A program made the translations under genes and the position numbers. From Actinomycetota bacterium (lineage in GTDB: Bacteria > Actinomycetota > Thermoleophilia > Gaiellales > Gaiellaceae), in assembly GCA_005884155.1 (NCBI GenBank), contig VAXD01000117.1:1-13398 (forward strand): 13,398 bases of DNA. Reading direction: 5' to 3'. The notes beneath the pieces are model-generated. The model had not been told where the DNA came from and did no database searches. It saw only the letters and a list, made by a program, of their open reading frames with translations. How positions within the stretch are numbered: position 1 is the stretch's first letter; each line of letters begins with the position of its first letter. This document shows, one piece after another, positions 1 to 6,574 of the stretch.

Positions 1-1491
1 CACACGCGGCTTCACTCGCAGGAAGCCGAGCGTGTCGTTGACCCAGAACACCCGCGAGACCGAGGAGCTCTGCTGCTGGTCGTCGGTGGCGCTCACGCTC
101 CAGCGCCAGCGCCCGAGGGTTAGATCGCTCGCGCGGCGGCGCACGGCCGAGCGGCGCCGGATCGTCCTCGACGGCCAGGTGATCTGGTAGACCCCCGGCG
201 CCCGGTCGCCCGCGTTCTCGTAGACCGTCGTGCCGTTCGGGTCGATCAGCTTGGCGTCGACGTTGGACTGGCGGACGATCTTGAAGGACAGCGTCTCGCG
301 CTCGGCCTGGCCGTCGCCGTTAGGCGAGAGCACAAGCTGTGTCGGCGGGGGCGCGTAGACACCGGTGTACATCAGGGCCAGCGTCTCCTTGACGGGCCGC
401 TCTCCGCTTGGATCCGACGGCCGGTTGAGCAGGTGCCCGTCGAAGGCCATCGTGCTCGAGCCGCCCGCGTCGAGCGCCGACCCCGTGACGGCGCCGAGCC
501 GCACGAGCGTCTGCGCGAGCTCGAAGTTCGTCAGCCCGACGCTGTAGCCGCGCCGGCGGCCGTCCACGACCACCATCACGATCTGGCCGTTCGCGCGCTG
601 GCCGATGCCGGTACGCGGGTTTCGCGGTGCGAGCTGGGATGGGAGGAAGTCCTCCCCGGCCGTGTAGACCGGCTGGCCGTTGCGGACGATCACCGGGCCG
701 CCGCCGAGCGCGTCGGCAATCCCCAACGCGGGCCAGTTCGGCGAGAGCGAGAACTGCGTCTGGACGACCGTCCCCGGCGGCGTCTCGGCGACCAGTTTCG
801 CGGCCTGCGAGCCGACCGCCATCATCACGGCGCCGTCGCGCGGGATCACGGTGCCGCCACCGCTCGACTGCGCGATCGCGATGCCGCTCAGCACCGAGCC
901 CGTCGTCACGGGCGGATACGGCTCGATGGTCGTCTCGACCGCGCCCGAGACGACCGGCGTCCTCGCGCCCCACACCGGCGTGAAGATCGTCGTCCCGTCG
1001 CCGATGGGAGTTTTGTTCAGGCTCAGCGTCCTGCGACTCCCGAGCCCCTGCCAGAAGCCGAACTGCGCGACTCGCTGCACGGTCAGGGTGCCGGTGTTGG
1101 AGATCCCGATGCTCGAGCGGCTACGAAGAGGCGGCACCTTCAACAGGCCGTCCTGCATGACTATCCCACTCGGGTGGCCGTCGGCCCAGTTGAAGAGATC
1201 GCCGTTGGTCCCGACCACCGTCGCCTGGTCGGAGACGGCCTTCTCCATCGCCGTCACCCGCTGGCGACCGGTGACCGTCCCGTTCGCAAGCAGCGGCCTG
1301 AGCCGGTAGAGCCCAACAGGCTTGGGTGCGGTGATGACGTGGATCGCGACCGGTCCGTGCGCGGTGAACTGCACCTGGCGCGAGTACGACACGCCGGGCA
1401 TCAGCACCTGCGAGTAGTACGCGCGCGCCGGTGCAGCGACGGCTGCGGCAAGACCAACGACCGTCGCCCTGATGAGGACTCGGCGGAGCAT
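1..1491 (-). CDS. Secreted phosphodiester glycosidase (NAGPA/DUF2233) family protein, 3' end off window
   Basis: The frame is open from ATG at 1491 to the left edge, giving 497 codons without a stop; the C-terminus is missing. Residues 1-24 form a signal peptide (two Arg, a hydrophobic core, then APARA), so the protein should be exported. Residues near 85-375 match the NAGPA fold: VVGTNGDLFNW near residue 93, then a GGGPVIVRNG segment, then ALDAGGSSTMAFDG near 339-352, which is the family's most conserved stretch. From about residue 387, LSPNGDGQAE begins a FlgD-like/Ig-like domain that ends in FWVNDTLGFLRV. NAGPA proteins hydrolyse sugar phosphodiesters or act on cell-surface glycans; the substrate here is unknown. 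The gene is divergent from the radical SAM pair, with 86 bp between the starts. Upstream ATG and GTG codons are out of frame, which supports the start at 1491. The family call is firm and the reaction is not. Confidence 0.88.
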   Translation of the reverse strand, partial: MLRRVLIRATVVGLAAAVAAPARAYYSQVLMPGVSYSRQVQFTAHGPVAIHVITAPKPVGLYRLRPLLANGTVTGRQRVTAMEKAVSDQATVVGTNGDLFNWADGHPSGIVMQDGLLKVPPLRSRSSIGISNTGTLTVQRVAQFGFWQGLGSRRTLSLNKTPIGDGTTIFTPVWGARTPVVSGAVETTIEPYPPVTTGSVLSGIAIAQSSGGGTVIPRDGAVMMAVGSQAAKLVAETPPGTVVQTQFSLSPNWPALGIADALGGGPVIVRNGQPVYTAGEDFLPSQLAPRNPRTGIGQRANGQIVMVVVDGRRRGYSVGLTNFELAQTLVRLGAVTGSALDAGGSSTMAFDGHLLNRPSDPSGERPVKETLALMYTGVYAPPPTQLVLSPNGDGQAERETLSFKIVRQSNVDAKLIDPNGTTVYENAGDRAPGVYQITWPSRTIRRRSAVRRRASDLTLGRWRWSVSATDDQQQSSSVSRVFWVNDTLGFLRVKPRV

Positions 1492-1565
1492 GACCCCAGG
1501 GCACGGTACCGAAAGTCCATTTTGAAAGCCAGAAAGGAGCATCCTCGCGCCCACGCGTGACGCGA

Positions 1566-1571
1566 TAGGTT
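1566..1571 (+). promoter_or_regulatory. Possible -10 element for a leaderless transcript
   Basis: TAGGTT lies six bases upstream of the GTG at 1578, the spacing expected when transcription starts at or next to the first codon. No strong Shine-Dalgarno sequence precedes that GTG. Leaderless genes with a TANNNT box at this distance are common in Actinobacteria. No convincing -35 box was seen, so this is tentative. Confidence 0.3.
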
Positions 1572-1577
1572 GCAGCC

Positions 1578-2879
1578 GTGAGCGCGACCGTCGGCACCCG
1601 CAGCGCGCTGGTCGAGGACCTCGTCCTGCGCTATCCCGAAATCCCTGCCGAAGCCGTGCTCAAAGAGGACCTGCTGAGGACCGGGATCGCTTTCGACGAG
1701 GCCGCGCTGACCGAGAACCTCGACGGCGAGGTCAAGCCCAAGTCGTACTTCATCTTCTCGTTCGACCAGAAGCCGCTGACGGAGCTCGGCGCCGCGGCGG
1801 TGCAGCGGCCGCCGGAGGAGATAGCGCTCAGCGGCGGCCCCTGGGAGCTACGCCGCACGATCGTCTCGGTGCGCGTCAATCCCGACTCGCCTTACCGTGT
1901 CGCGCGGGCCGAAGGTGAGCTGCGGCTCTCGCTCGAGGGCAGCGACCTCGCGAAGGTCACGACGCCGCCGATGCCCGAGTACTACCGGCACACGCTCTCG
2001 AACGGCAAGACAGTGATGGAGACCGCGCCGACGATCGAGTGGGGTTACCTGATCTACCTGACCGTGCTGCGGCTCTGCCAGTACTTCGGCGCGAAGGAGG
2101 AGTGCGGCTTCTGCGACATCAACCACAACTGGCGCCAGCACCGACGCGCGGGCCGACCGTACACCGGCGTGAAACCGGTCGAGGACGTTCTCGAGGCGCT
2201 CGCGCTGATCGACCGCTACGACGACGGTCACACGCACGCGTACACGCTCACCGGCGGGTCGGTCACCTCGACGGTCGACGGCCTCCCGGAGGCCGAGTTC
2301 TACGGCCGCTACGCCGAGGCGATCGAAGAGCGTTTCCCCGGCCGCTGGATCGGCAAGGTCGTCGCACAGGCGCTTCCGAAAGCCGACGCGCAGCGCTTCA
2401 AGGACTACGGCATCTCGATCTACCATCCGAACTACGAGGTCTGGGACAAGCGGCTCTTCTCGCTGATCTCGCCCGGGAAGGAGCGCTACGTCGGCCGCGA
2501 GGAGTGGCACCGCCGGATCCTCGACGCGGCCGATGTTTTCGGGCCGAGCCACGTGATCCCGAACTTCGTCGCGGGGGTGGAGCTGGCGCGGCCCTTCGGG
2601 TTCGACTCGATCGACGAGGCGATCGCGTCTACGGTCGAAGGGCTCGACTACTTCATGTCGCACGGCGTGGCCCCGCGCTTCACGACCTGGTGCCCCGAGC
2701 CGACGACGCCGCTCGGCCGCGACAACCCGGGCGGCGCGCCGCTGGAGTACCACGTGCGCCTGCTCGGCGAGTACCGGGACGCGCTGGCACGGCACGACCT
2801 GCAACCCCCTCCGGGCTACGGCGAGCCCGGCACCGGACGCGCGGTCTTCTCCGTCAGCTCCTTCATGGACGTGCTGTGA
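1578..2879 (+). CDS. Radical SAM protein with CX8CX2C cluster motif, function unknown
   Basis: A 433-residue protein with a GTG start. A long N-terminal part (about 1-155) has no motif I recognise. It is followed by a radical SAM core. The cysteines are C167, C176 and C179 (CQYFGAKEECGFC), a C-x8-C-x2-C spacing rather than the usual C-x3-C-x2-C, suited to binding a [4Fe-4S] cluster with S-adenosylmethionine. TLTGGSVTS near 225 looks like the glycine-rich strand that contacts SAM. WCPEPTTPLG near 375 resembles the end of the barrel. No C-terminal extra cluster is obvious. The stop codon TGA overlaps a GTG that probably was the start of the next gene (GTGA at 2876-2879), so the two genes look translationally coupled and their products may act together. 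The protein is probably cytosolic. I do not recognise its substrate; it is not MqnE. Confidence 0.9.
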   Translation: MSATVGTRSALVEDLVLRYPEIPAEAVLKEDLLRTGIAFDEAALTENLDGEVKPKSYFIFSFDQKPLTELGAAAVQRPPEEIALSGGPWELRRTIVSVRVNPDSPYRVARAEGELRLSLEGSDLAKVTTPPMPEYYRHTLSNGKTVMETAPTIEWGYLIYLTVLRLCQYFGAKEECGFCDINHNWRQHRRAGRPYTGVKPVEDVLEALALIDRYDDGHTHAYTLTGGSVTSTVDGLPEAEFYGRYAEAIEERFPGRWIGKVVAQALPKADAQRFKDYGISIYHPNYEVWDKRLFSLISPGKERYVGREEWHRRILDAADVFGPSHVIPNFVAGVELARPFGFDSIDEAIASTVEGLDYFMSHGVAPRFTTWCPEPTTPLGRDNPGGAPLEYHVRLLGEYRDALARHDLQPPPGYGEPGTGRAVFSVSSFMDVL

Positions 2880-2914
2880 GCAGTCGGATCTCGGTTGAAG
2901 AAGCTCGCGAGGCT
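2876..2914 (+). other. Out-of-frame N-terminal remnant of the MqnC-like gene
   Basis: A GTG overlapping the upstream stop as GTGA begins a frame that reads VSSRISVEEAREA. This resembles the RIS-x-x-EA-x-x segment found near the N-terminus of MqnC-type proteins. The frame does not continue into the radical SAM domain, which lies in the frame of the TTG at 2895. The simplest reading is that a deletion or indel near 2905-2920 separated the natural start from the rest of the gene. It could also be a sequencing or assembly error. Confidence 0.5.
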
Positions 2915-3827
2915 CAAGCGGCTCGCCGGCGCGGTGCGGGCGCGCTACCACGACCCGAACCGCGCGACCTACATGGTCATGCGGATCGTCAACTACACGA
3001 ACGTCTGCGTCGCCCAGTGCGACTACTGCGCCTTCTACGTCTTGCCGAACCAGGACGGCGGTTACGTCCTCTCGCGCGAGGACGTCTTCGCGAAGATCGA
3101 CGAGCTGGTCGAGTTCGGCGGCGACCTCGTCGCGTTCAACGGCGGATTCAACCCGCGCCTGCCGCTCGACTACTACTGCGACCTGTTCGCGTCGGTGCGG
3201 GAGCGCTACGGCGAGCGGGTCGAGTTCTATGCGCTGACCGTCGCCGAGTTCGTCTTCCTCGCCGACCGCGCGCGGCTCACGTACACGGACGCGGCCGCGC
3301 GGTTGCGCGAGGCGGGTGTCCATTGGATCACCGGCGGTGGCTCGGAGATCCTGACCGAGGACTTTCGCGCCCGGCACGCCAAGTGGAAATACACCGTCAC
3401 GGACTACTTCGAGGCCCAGCGCGCGATCGTCGAGGCCGGCCTGCAGACGACTGCGACGATGGTGATCGGCTTCGACGAGACCCTCGACGAGCGGCTCGAG
3501 CACCTCGTACGCACGCGCGACTTCCAGGACGAGACACGTGGCCTCTTCTCGTTCCTCTGCTGGACGTACAAGCCGTACGGCACCGCGTTCGGCCTCGACA
3601 ACGTCAAGCACATCCGCACGTCGGTGCTGACGCAGAACGAGGAGGCCTTCCGCGCCCTCGACTACGGCGCTGACGACTTCGACCTGCCCATCGAGGACGA
3701 GGTCACCCAGAAGGCGGGCGCGACGATCGACCTCGACCTCGAGGCCCTGCTCCGGATCCCCCGCCGCCTCGGCTATGAAGTCGAGTACCGGCGGGCCGAA
3801 CGCCCAGCCGCGCTGACGTCCAACTAG
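2895..3827 (+). CDS. mqnC: MqnC/CofH-family radical SAM enzyme (cyclic dehypoxanthinyl futalosine synthase-like)
   Basis: From TTG 2895 the protein has 310 residues; MqnC proteins usually have about 360-390. It shows the family signature NYTNVC..C..CAFY, with C38, C42 and C45 as [4Fe-4S] ligands. It also has FNGGFNPRLPLDYY, the glycine motif ITGGGSEIL, TTATMVIGF and QDETRGLFSF. MqnC cyclises dehypoxanthine futalosine in the futalosine menaquinone pathway, and mqnA lies in this window. Three oddities weaken the exact call. The TTG has no good ribosome site and the better N-terminus is out of frame. QGG is replaced by NGG. The segment after WTYKPYGTAFG jumps straight to LDNVKH, where relatives have roughly 20-25 more residues (a helix). 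It may be a paralogue of MqnC working with the upstream radical SAM protein, or a decaying gene. Family membership is sure; MqnC itself is moderate. Confidence 0.6.
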   Translation: MKKLARLKRLAGAVRARYHDPNRATYMVMRIVNYTNVCVAQCDYCAFYVLPNQDGGYVLSREDVFAKIDELVEFGGDLVAFNGGFNPRLPLDYYCDLFASVRERYGERVEFYALTVAEFVFLADRARLTYTDAAARLREAGVHWITGGGSEILTEDFRARHAKWKYTVTDYFEAQRAIVEAGLQTTATMVIGFDETLDERLEHLVRTRDFQDETRGLFSFLCWTYKPYGTAFGLDNVKHIRTSVLTQNEEAFRALDYGADDFDLPIEDEVTQKAGATIDLDLEALLRIPRRLGYEVEYRRAERPAALTSN

Positions 3828-3830
3828 ACG

Positions 3831-3856
3831 CGGCTCAATCTGCGGATTGCGAGCCG
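3831..3856 (+). terminator. Hairpin after the radical SAM pair
   Basis: CGGCTC-AATC pairs with GATT-gc-GAGCCG around a TGCG loop. This gives a ten-pair stem with a two-base bulge, starting 4 bases after the stop codon at 3827. No T-tract follows, which is common in GC-rich actinobacteria. It is likely the end of the radical SAM transcript. Confidence 0.45.
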
Positions 3857-3882
3857 GTCACTTCGCGGGCAAGGTGCGCGCA

Positions 3883-4017
3883 ATGAACGAGCCGCTGATC
3901 GAGCGGGATGAAATCGTTGGTCTACTCTTCAATGGGAGCGATATCGCGGTCACGCTGACCCGAATCGAAGAGCTTCTACGAGGTGGCGATGAAGAGGAAG
4001 AAGCCGACGAAAGCTGA
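3883..4017 (+). CDS. Small acidic hypothetical protein (44 aa)
   Basis: ATG 3883 to TGA 4017 encodes 44 residues beginning MNEPLIERDEIVGLLF and ending in a glutamate-rich tail (GGDEEEEADES). It is predicted helical, without membrane segments or cysteines. The 3' end overlaps the next small ORF by 29 bases in another frame, so the two may be coupled. The ribosome site upstream is weak (caaggtgcgcgca). No function is recognised. The amphipathic, highly charged composition argues for a real peptide; the short length argues for caution. Confidence 0.5.
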   Translation: MNEPLIERDEIVGLLFNGSDIAVTLTRIEELLRGGDEEEEADES

Positions 4018-4129
4018 GCTCGAAGAGATGAGGGCCCGTCACGCCAAGGTCATCGAGAACGCTGAGCGCACGCGCAGGCTCGCGGAAACGGCACTCGCCA
4101 AACTCGAAGCCCAGCGCTCGGACAGCTAG
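3989..4129 (+). CDS. Small basic, helical hypothetical protein (46 aa)
   Basis: ATG 3989 to TAG 4129 encodes 46 residues starting MKRKKPTKAELEEMRARHAK. The composition is Lys/Arg/Glu/Ala rich with almost no helix breakers after residue 7, so it should form one long helix or a short coiled coil. A GAGGTGG ribosome site lies just upstream; an in-frame GTG at 3983 is the alternative start. It overlaps the acidic 44-residue ORF by 29 bases. An acidic and a basic micro-protein side by side could bind one another, but this is inference only. No family was recognised. Confidence 0.5.
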   Translation: MKRKKPTKAELEEMRARHAKVIENAERTRRLAETALAKLEAQRSDS

Positions 4130-4136
4130 CGCTATC

Positions 4137-4182
4137 GAAACTCGCGTCATCTACCAGCACCCGCTGGCGTACCTGCTCGGGA
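4137..4182 (+). pseudogene. Possible N-terminal remnant of a SAM-dependent methyltransferase
   Basis: The frame through GTC at 4146 reads ETRVIYQHPLAYLLGIEG. From memory this resembles the opening of a class I methyltransferase family common in actinobacteria (V-x-Y-x-HPLAYLLG-x-EG). It has no start codon, and after about 18 codons the sequence becomes the ribosome site of the cupin gene. It may be a stump left after a deletion that joined this point to the cupin gene's leader. The family match is by recall and has not been tested. Confidence 0.3.
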
Positions 4183-4200
4183 TCGAGGGGACCAATTCCC

Positions 4201-4208
4201 GAAAGGAG
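4201..4208 (+). promoter_or_regulatory. Strong Shine-Dalgarno site of the cupin gene
   Basis: GAAAGGAG lies four bases upstream of ATG 4213. It is the clearest ribosome site on the plus strand of the window and fixes the start of the cupin gene. Confidence 0.75.
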
Positions 4209-4212
4209 ATGC

Positions 4213-4863
4213 ATGAGCGACTACAAGGTGACGAAGCTCGAGGGGATCGATGAGGTCAGCGACGGCCGCGAGCCGTGGCGGCCGGTCAGGCACCACTTCG
4301 GCATCGAATCATTCGGCGTGAACGCCTGGACCGGCCGCGAGGCGGGCGACCGGATCATCAACGAGCACGACGAGGCCGCCGACAACGACCGGCAGGAAGA
4401 GCTCTACCTCGTCCACAGCGGCCGCGCGCGCTTCGAGCTGGACGGCGAGCAAGTCGACGCACCCGCCGGAACACTTGTCTACGCCAAGCCCGGCGTGAAG
4501 CGGACAGCCTTCGCCGAAGAGCCCGGGACGACGCTACTCGCGCTCGGCGGCGTGCCGGGCCAGGCGTACGAGGTCTCCGGCTGGGAGATCTGGATGCCCT
4601 TCCACCGGCTCTACACCGAGGGCAAGTACGAAGAGGCAGCGGATAGCGCGCGAGACGTGATCGAAGCCAATCCGCAGTACCCCATGCCCCTCTACAACCT
4701 CGCGTGCGTCGAGAGCCTCGCGGGCCGCAAGGAGGACGCGATCGCTCACCTGCGCATGGCGTCCGAGCAGGCACCGGACCGGATGCGCTCGATGGCCGCC
4801 CAGGACTCCGACTTCGACCCGATCCGCGAGGAGCCGGCCTTCAAGGAGCTGGTCGGGTCCTAA
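4213..4863 (+). CDS. Cupin domain protein with C-terminal TPR-like repeats
   Basis: A 216-residue cytosolic protein in two parts. Residues about 35-115 form a single cupin barrel: an acidic first motif (INEHDEAADNDRQEELYLVHSGRARFEL) and then DAPAGTLVYAKPGVKRTAFAE, the second motif. Only some of the classical His ligands are present, so metal binding is uncertain. Residues about 130-190 read as tetratricopeptide-type helices (LYTEGKYEEAADSARDVIEANP, then MPLYNLACVESLAGRKEDAIAHLRMA). The last part, DSDFDPIREEPAFKELVG, is typical of TPR tails. Such proteins probably sense or bind a small molecule and a protein partner; no reaction can be assigned. The start is set by GAAAGGAG at 4201. Confidence 0.85.
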   Translation: MSDYKVTKLEGIDEVSDGREPWRPVRHHFGIESFGVNAWTGREAGDRIINEHDEAADNDRQEELYLVHSGRARFELDGEQVDAPAGTLVYAKPGVKRTAFAEEPGTTLLALGGVPGQAYEVSGWEIWMPFHRLYTEGKYEEAADSARDVIEANPQYPMPLYNLACVESLAGRKEDAIAHLRMASEQAPDRMRSMAAQDSDFDPIREEPAFKELVGS

Positions 4864-4974
4864 AAGGGTTTGGCGGAACCTTGCTCGCCGTCGAGCTGCG
4901 ATGGCCGTGCCGATCTCGCCGAGTCATCCTGCTGGGACGGTGCGCCCTCTGCTTGCCCGGGCGACTGTGCAGAA

Positions 4975-5829
4975 ATGTCACTTGCGCCGAGCTCCGCGCG
5001 AGCCCGTGTCGAGGCTGCGACACAGGGCGCCCGCGACTGGGTCGACCGCCAGGATTCGGGCTCGTTGCCCGGGGTGGCGATCGACGCGTGGCGGCGCTAC
5101 AACGCGGTCGACGGGCCGCTCCAGTCTGCGCTGCTCGCGCTCTACGTCTTGGTCGCCGTCGTGCCGGCCCTCCTCGTGATCGAGGAGTACTTGGACAGCA
5201 ACCCGTCCGCCCTGGCGCACCACATGGCCCGCCACTACAGCCTCTCGGCTCCTACTGCGTCGCTGATTCAAAGCGTCCTTGTCCACGACCGGACGCACGA
5301 GCTCGGCTCGGCCCTGATCGCCGTGGCCGGCGCGCTCTTCTTCGGCCTCGGCTTCGGCCGCGTGCTCCAGCTCGTCCACGTGCGCGCGTGGCGGGTCTCG
5401 CTACCTTCGCGGCTGGGCGACCAAGGCCGTTACGCGGTCGTCTTGCTCGGCCTGTATGGATTGATCCTGCTGCTGCTCGTCCAGCTGACGGAGCTGTCAG
5501 GAGGGCCGTCTTGGGCCCGCTTCGCCCTCACCCCGGGGTGGATCGCCCTCCTGGTGGTCTATTTCGCATGGACAGCGCGGGTGCTGACGCACGACCTGAT
5601 CTCGTGGCGCGACCTGCTGCCGGGAGCAGCGCTGACCGCGACCGGTCTGGTGCTCCTGATGTGGGTCTCGCGGTTCGTGATGGAGTTCTGGGTCAACTTC
5701 TACGCCCGGGATTACGGCGGGCTGGGAGTCGTGATGGCGATCTTCTTCTGGATCGCGCTGAGCTCGGCGGTGATCGTCTGGGCCGCAAGCCTCGCCCCGG
5801 CTCTCGCCCAGCGCCGCAGCCTTCGCTGA
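4975..5829 (+). CDS. YihY/BrkB-family inner membrane protein
   Basis: From ATG 4975 the protein has 284 residues. Six hydrophobic segments are visible, including LQSALLALYVLVAVVPALLVI, the LGSALIAVAGALFFGLGFGRVL region, YAVVLLGLYGLILLLLVQL, WIALLVVYFAWTA, LLPGAALTATGLVLLMWVSRF and VVMAIFFWIALSSAVIVWAAS. The order and spacing, together with NFYARDYGGLGVVMAIFFW, match the YihY/BrkB family (once called ribonuclease BN by mistake). The family's molecular role is not settled; transport or envelope functions have been proposed. An in-frame TTG at 4870 would add 35 residues rich in Cys, Ser and Pro that look unlike coding sequence, so the ATG is preferred although its ribosome site is poor. A methyltransferase gene follows 20 bases after the stop. 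Confidence 0.82.
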   Translation: MSLAPSSARARVEAATQGARDWVDRQDSGSLPGVAIDAWRRYNAVDGPLQSALLALYVLVAVVPALLVIEEYLDSNPSALAHHMARHYSLSAPTASLIQSVLVHDRTHELGSALIAVAGALFFGLGFGRVLQLVHVRAWRVSLPSRLGDQGRYAVVLLGLYGLILLLLVQLTELSGGPSWARFALTPGWIALLVVYFAWTARVLTHDLISWRDLLPGAALTATGLVLLMWVSRFVMEFWVNFYARDYGGLGVVMAIFFWIALSSAVIVWAASLAPALAQRRSLR

Positions 5830-5849
5830 GCCCTGGCAGGCTGACGGAG

Positions 5850-6479
5850 ATGACTCGGAACGATCCGCGGACTGATCTTGTTGGTCGCGGCTACGACGCG
5901 ATCGGCGAGCGCTTCGCCGAGTGGCGCGATCGGATCGTGGGCGATCCGCGCCGCGAGTGGGAGGCAGAGCTCGTGTCGCGGCTACCCGAGGGGGCGCGAG
6001 TGCTCGAGCTCGGCTGCGGCGCAGGCGTGCCCGACACGCAGCGTCTCGCCAAGCGCTTCCAGGTGACCGGCGTCGACGTTTCCGCGGAGCAGGTGCGCCG
6101 AGCCCGAGCGTCAGTGCCCGAAGCCGTCTTCATCGAAGCGGACTTCACCTCGCTCGAGCTCGAGCAGGAGTCGTTCGACGCGATCGTCTCGTTCTACGCG
6201 TTCAACCATGTGCCGCGCGAGCTGCTCGCGCCGACCTTCGCGCGGATCCATCGCTGGCTCGTTCCGTCAGGCCTGTTCATGACGGCGCTCGGGACGAGCG
6301 ACGTGGAAAGCTGGGTCGGAGACTTTCTCGGAGCGCCGACGTTCTTCTCCAGCTTCCCTCCGGAGACGAACACGCGCCTCGTCCAGGAGGCGGGCTTCGA
6401 GATCCTGCGCGACGAGGTCGTGACCTTCCGTGAGCCGGACGGCGACGCGACCTTTCAGTGGCTACTGGCCAGGCGGTGA
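5850..6479 (+). CDS. Class I SAM-dependent methyltransferase
   Basis: A 209-residue soluble protein starting at ATG 5850, 20 bases after the stop of the YihY gene, so both may share a transcript. Motif I is VLELGCGAGVPDTQ near residues 51-64, followed by VTGVDVSAEQVRRAR (acidic loop of motif II) and FDAIVSFYAFNHVPRE (motif IV region). ALGTSDVESWVGDFLGAPTFFSSF near 150-172 is probably the acceptor side. The layout is that of a Methyltransf_11/25 enzyme acting on a small molecule. The substrate cannot be read from the sequence. GGAG just before the ATG is close for a ribosome site. Confidence 0.88.
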   Translation: MTRNDPRTDLVGRGYDAIGERFAEWRDRIVGDPRREWEAELVSRLPEGARVLELGCGAGVPDTQRLAKRFQVTGVDVSAEQVRRARASVPEAVFIEADFTSLELEQESFDAIVSFYAFNHVPRELLAPTFARIHRWLVPSGLFMTALGTSDVESWVGDFLGAPTFFSSFPPETNTRLVQEAGFEILRDEVVTFREPDGDATFQWLLARR

Positions 6480-6574
6480 CTGTCTCCGGCAGACCGCAAG
6501 ACAGGCGGTGCGAGACCGTCTACTTCAGTGATCCGTTCCTTTCGATGCGGCCACAACGAAGGAGGGATTCCCGA

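Noticed and set aside
433..1560. Long open frame on the plus strand opposite the NAGPA gene
   Set aside because: Its translation is Arg/Ala/His-rich with no domain, while the minus frame shows a signal peptide and conserved NAGPA motifs. It is a high-GC shadow.
1848..3611. 587-codon open frame on the minus strand opposite the radical SAM genes
   Set aside because: Low-complexity Arg/Val/Glu-rich translation, antiparallel to two genes with clear radical SAM motifs.
3950..4150. 66-codon minus-strand frame opposite the two micro-ORFs
   Set aside because: No ribosome site or motif; the plus-strand micro-ORF at 3989 has a clear GAGGTGG site and better composition.
4870..4974. TTG start giving 35 extra residues to the YihY-family protein
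   Set aside because: The extra residues are Cys/Ser/Pro-rich with no family match, and the ribosome site spacing is too short.
4704..5849. Upstream extension of the methyltransferase frame
   Set aside because: The frame is open through the cupin and YihY genes by chance; the extension is Arg/Pro-rich. The real start is ATG 5850.
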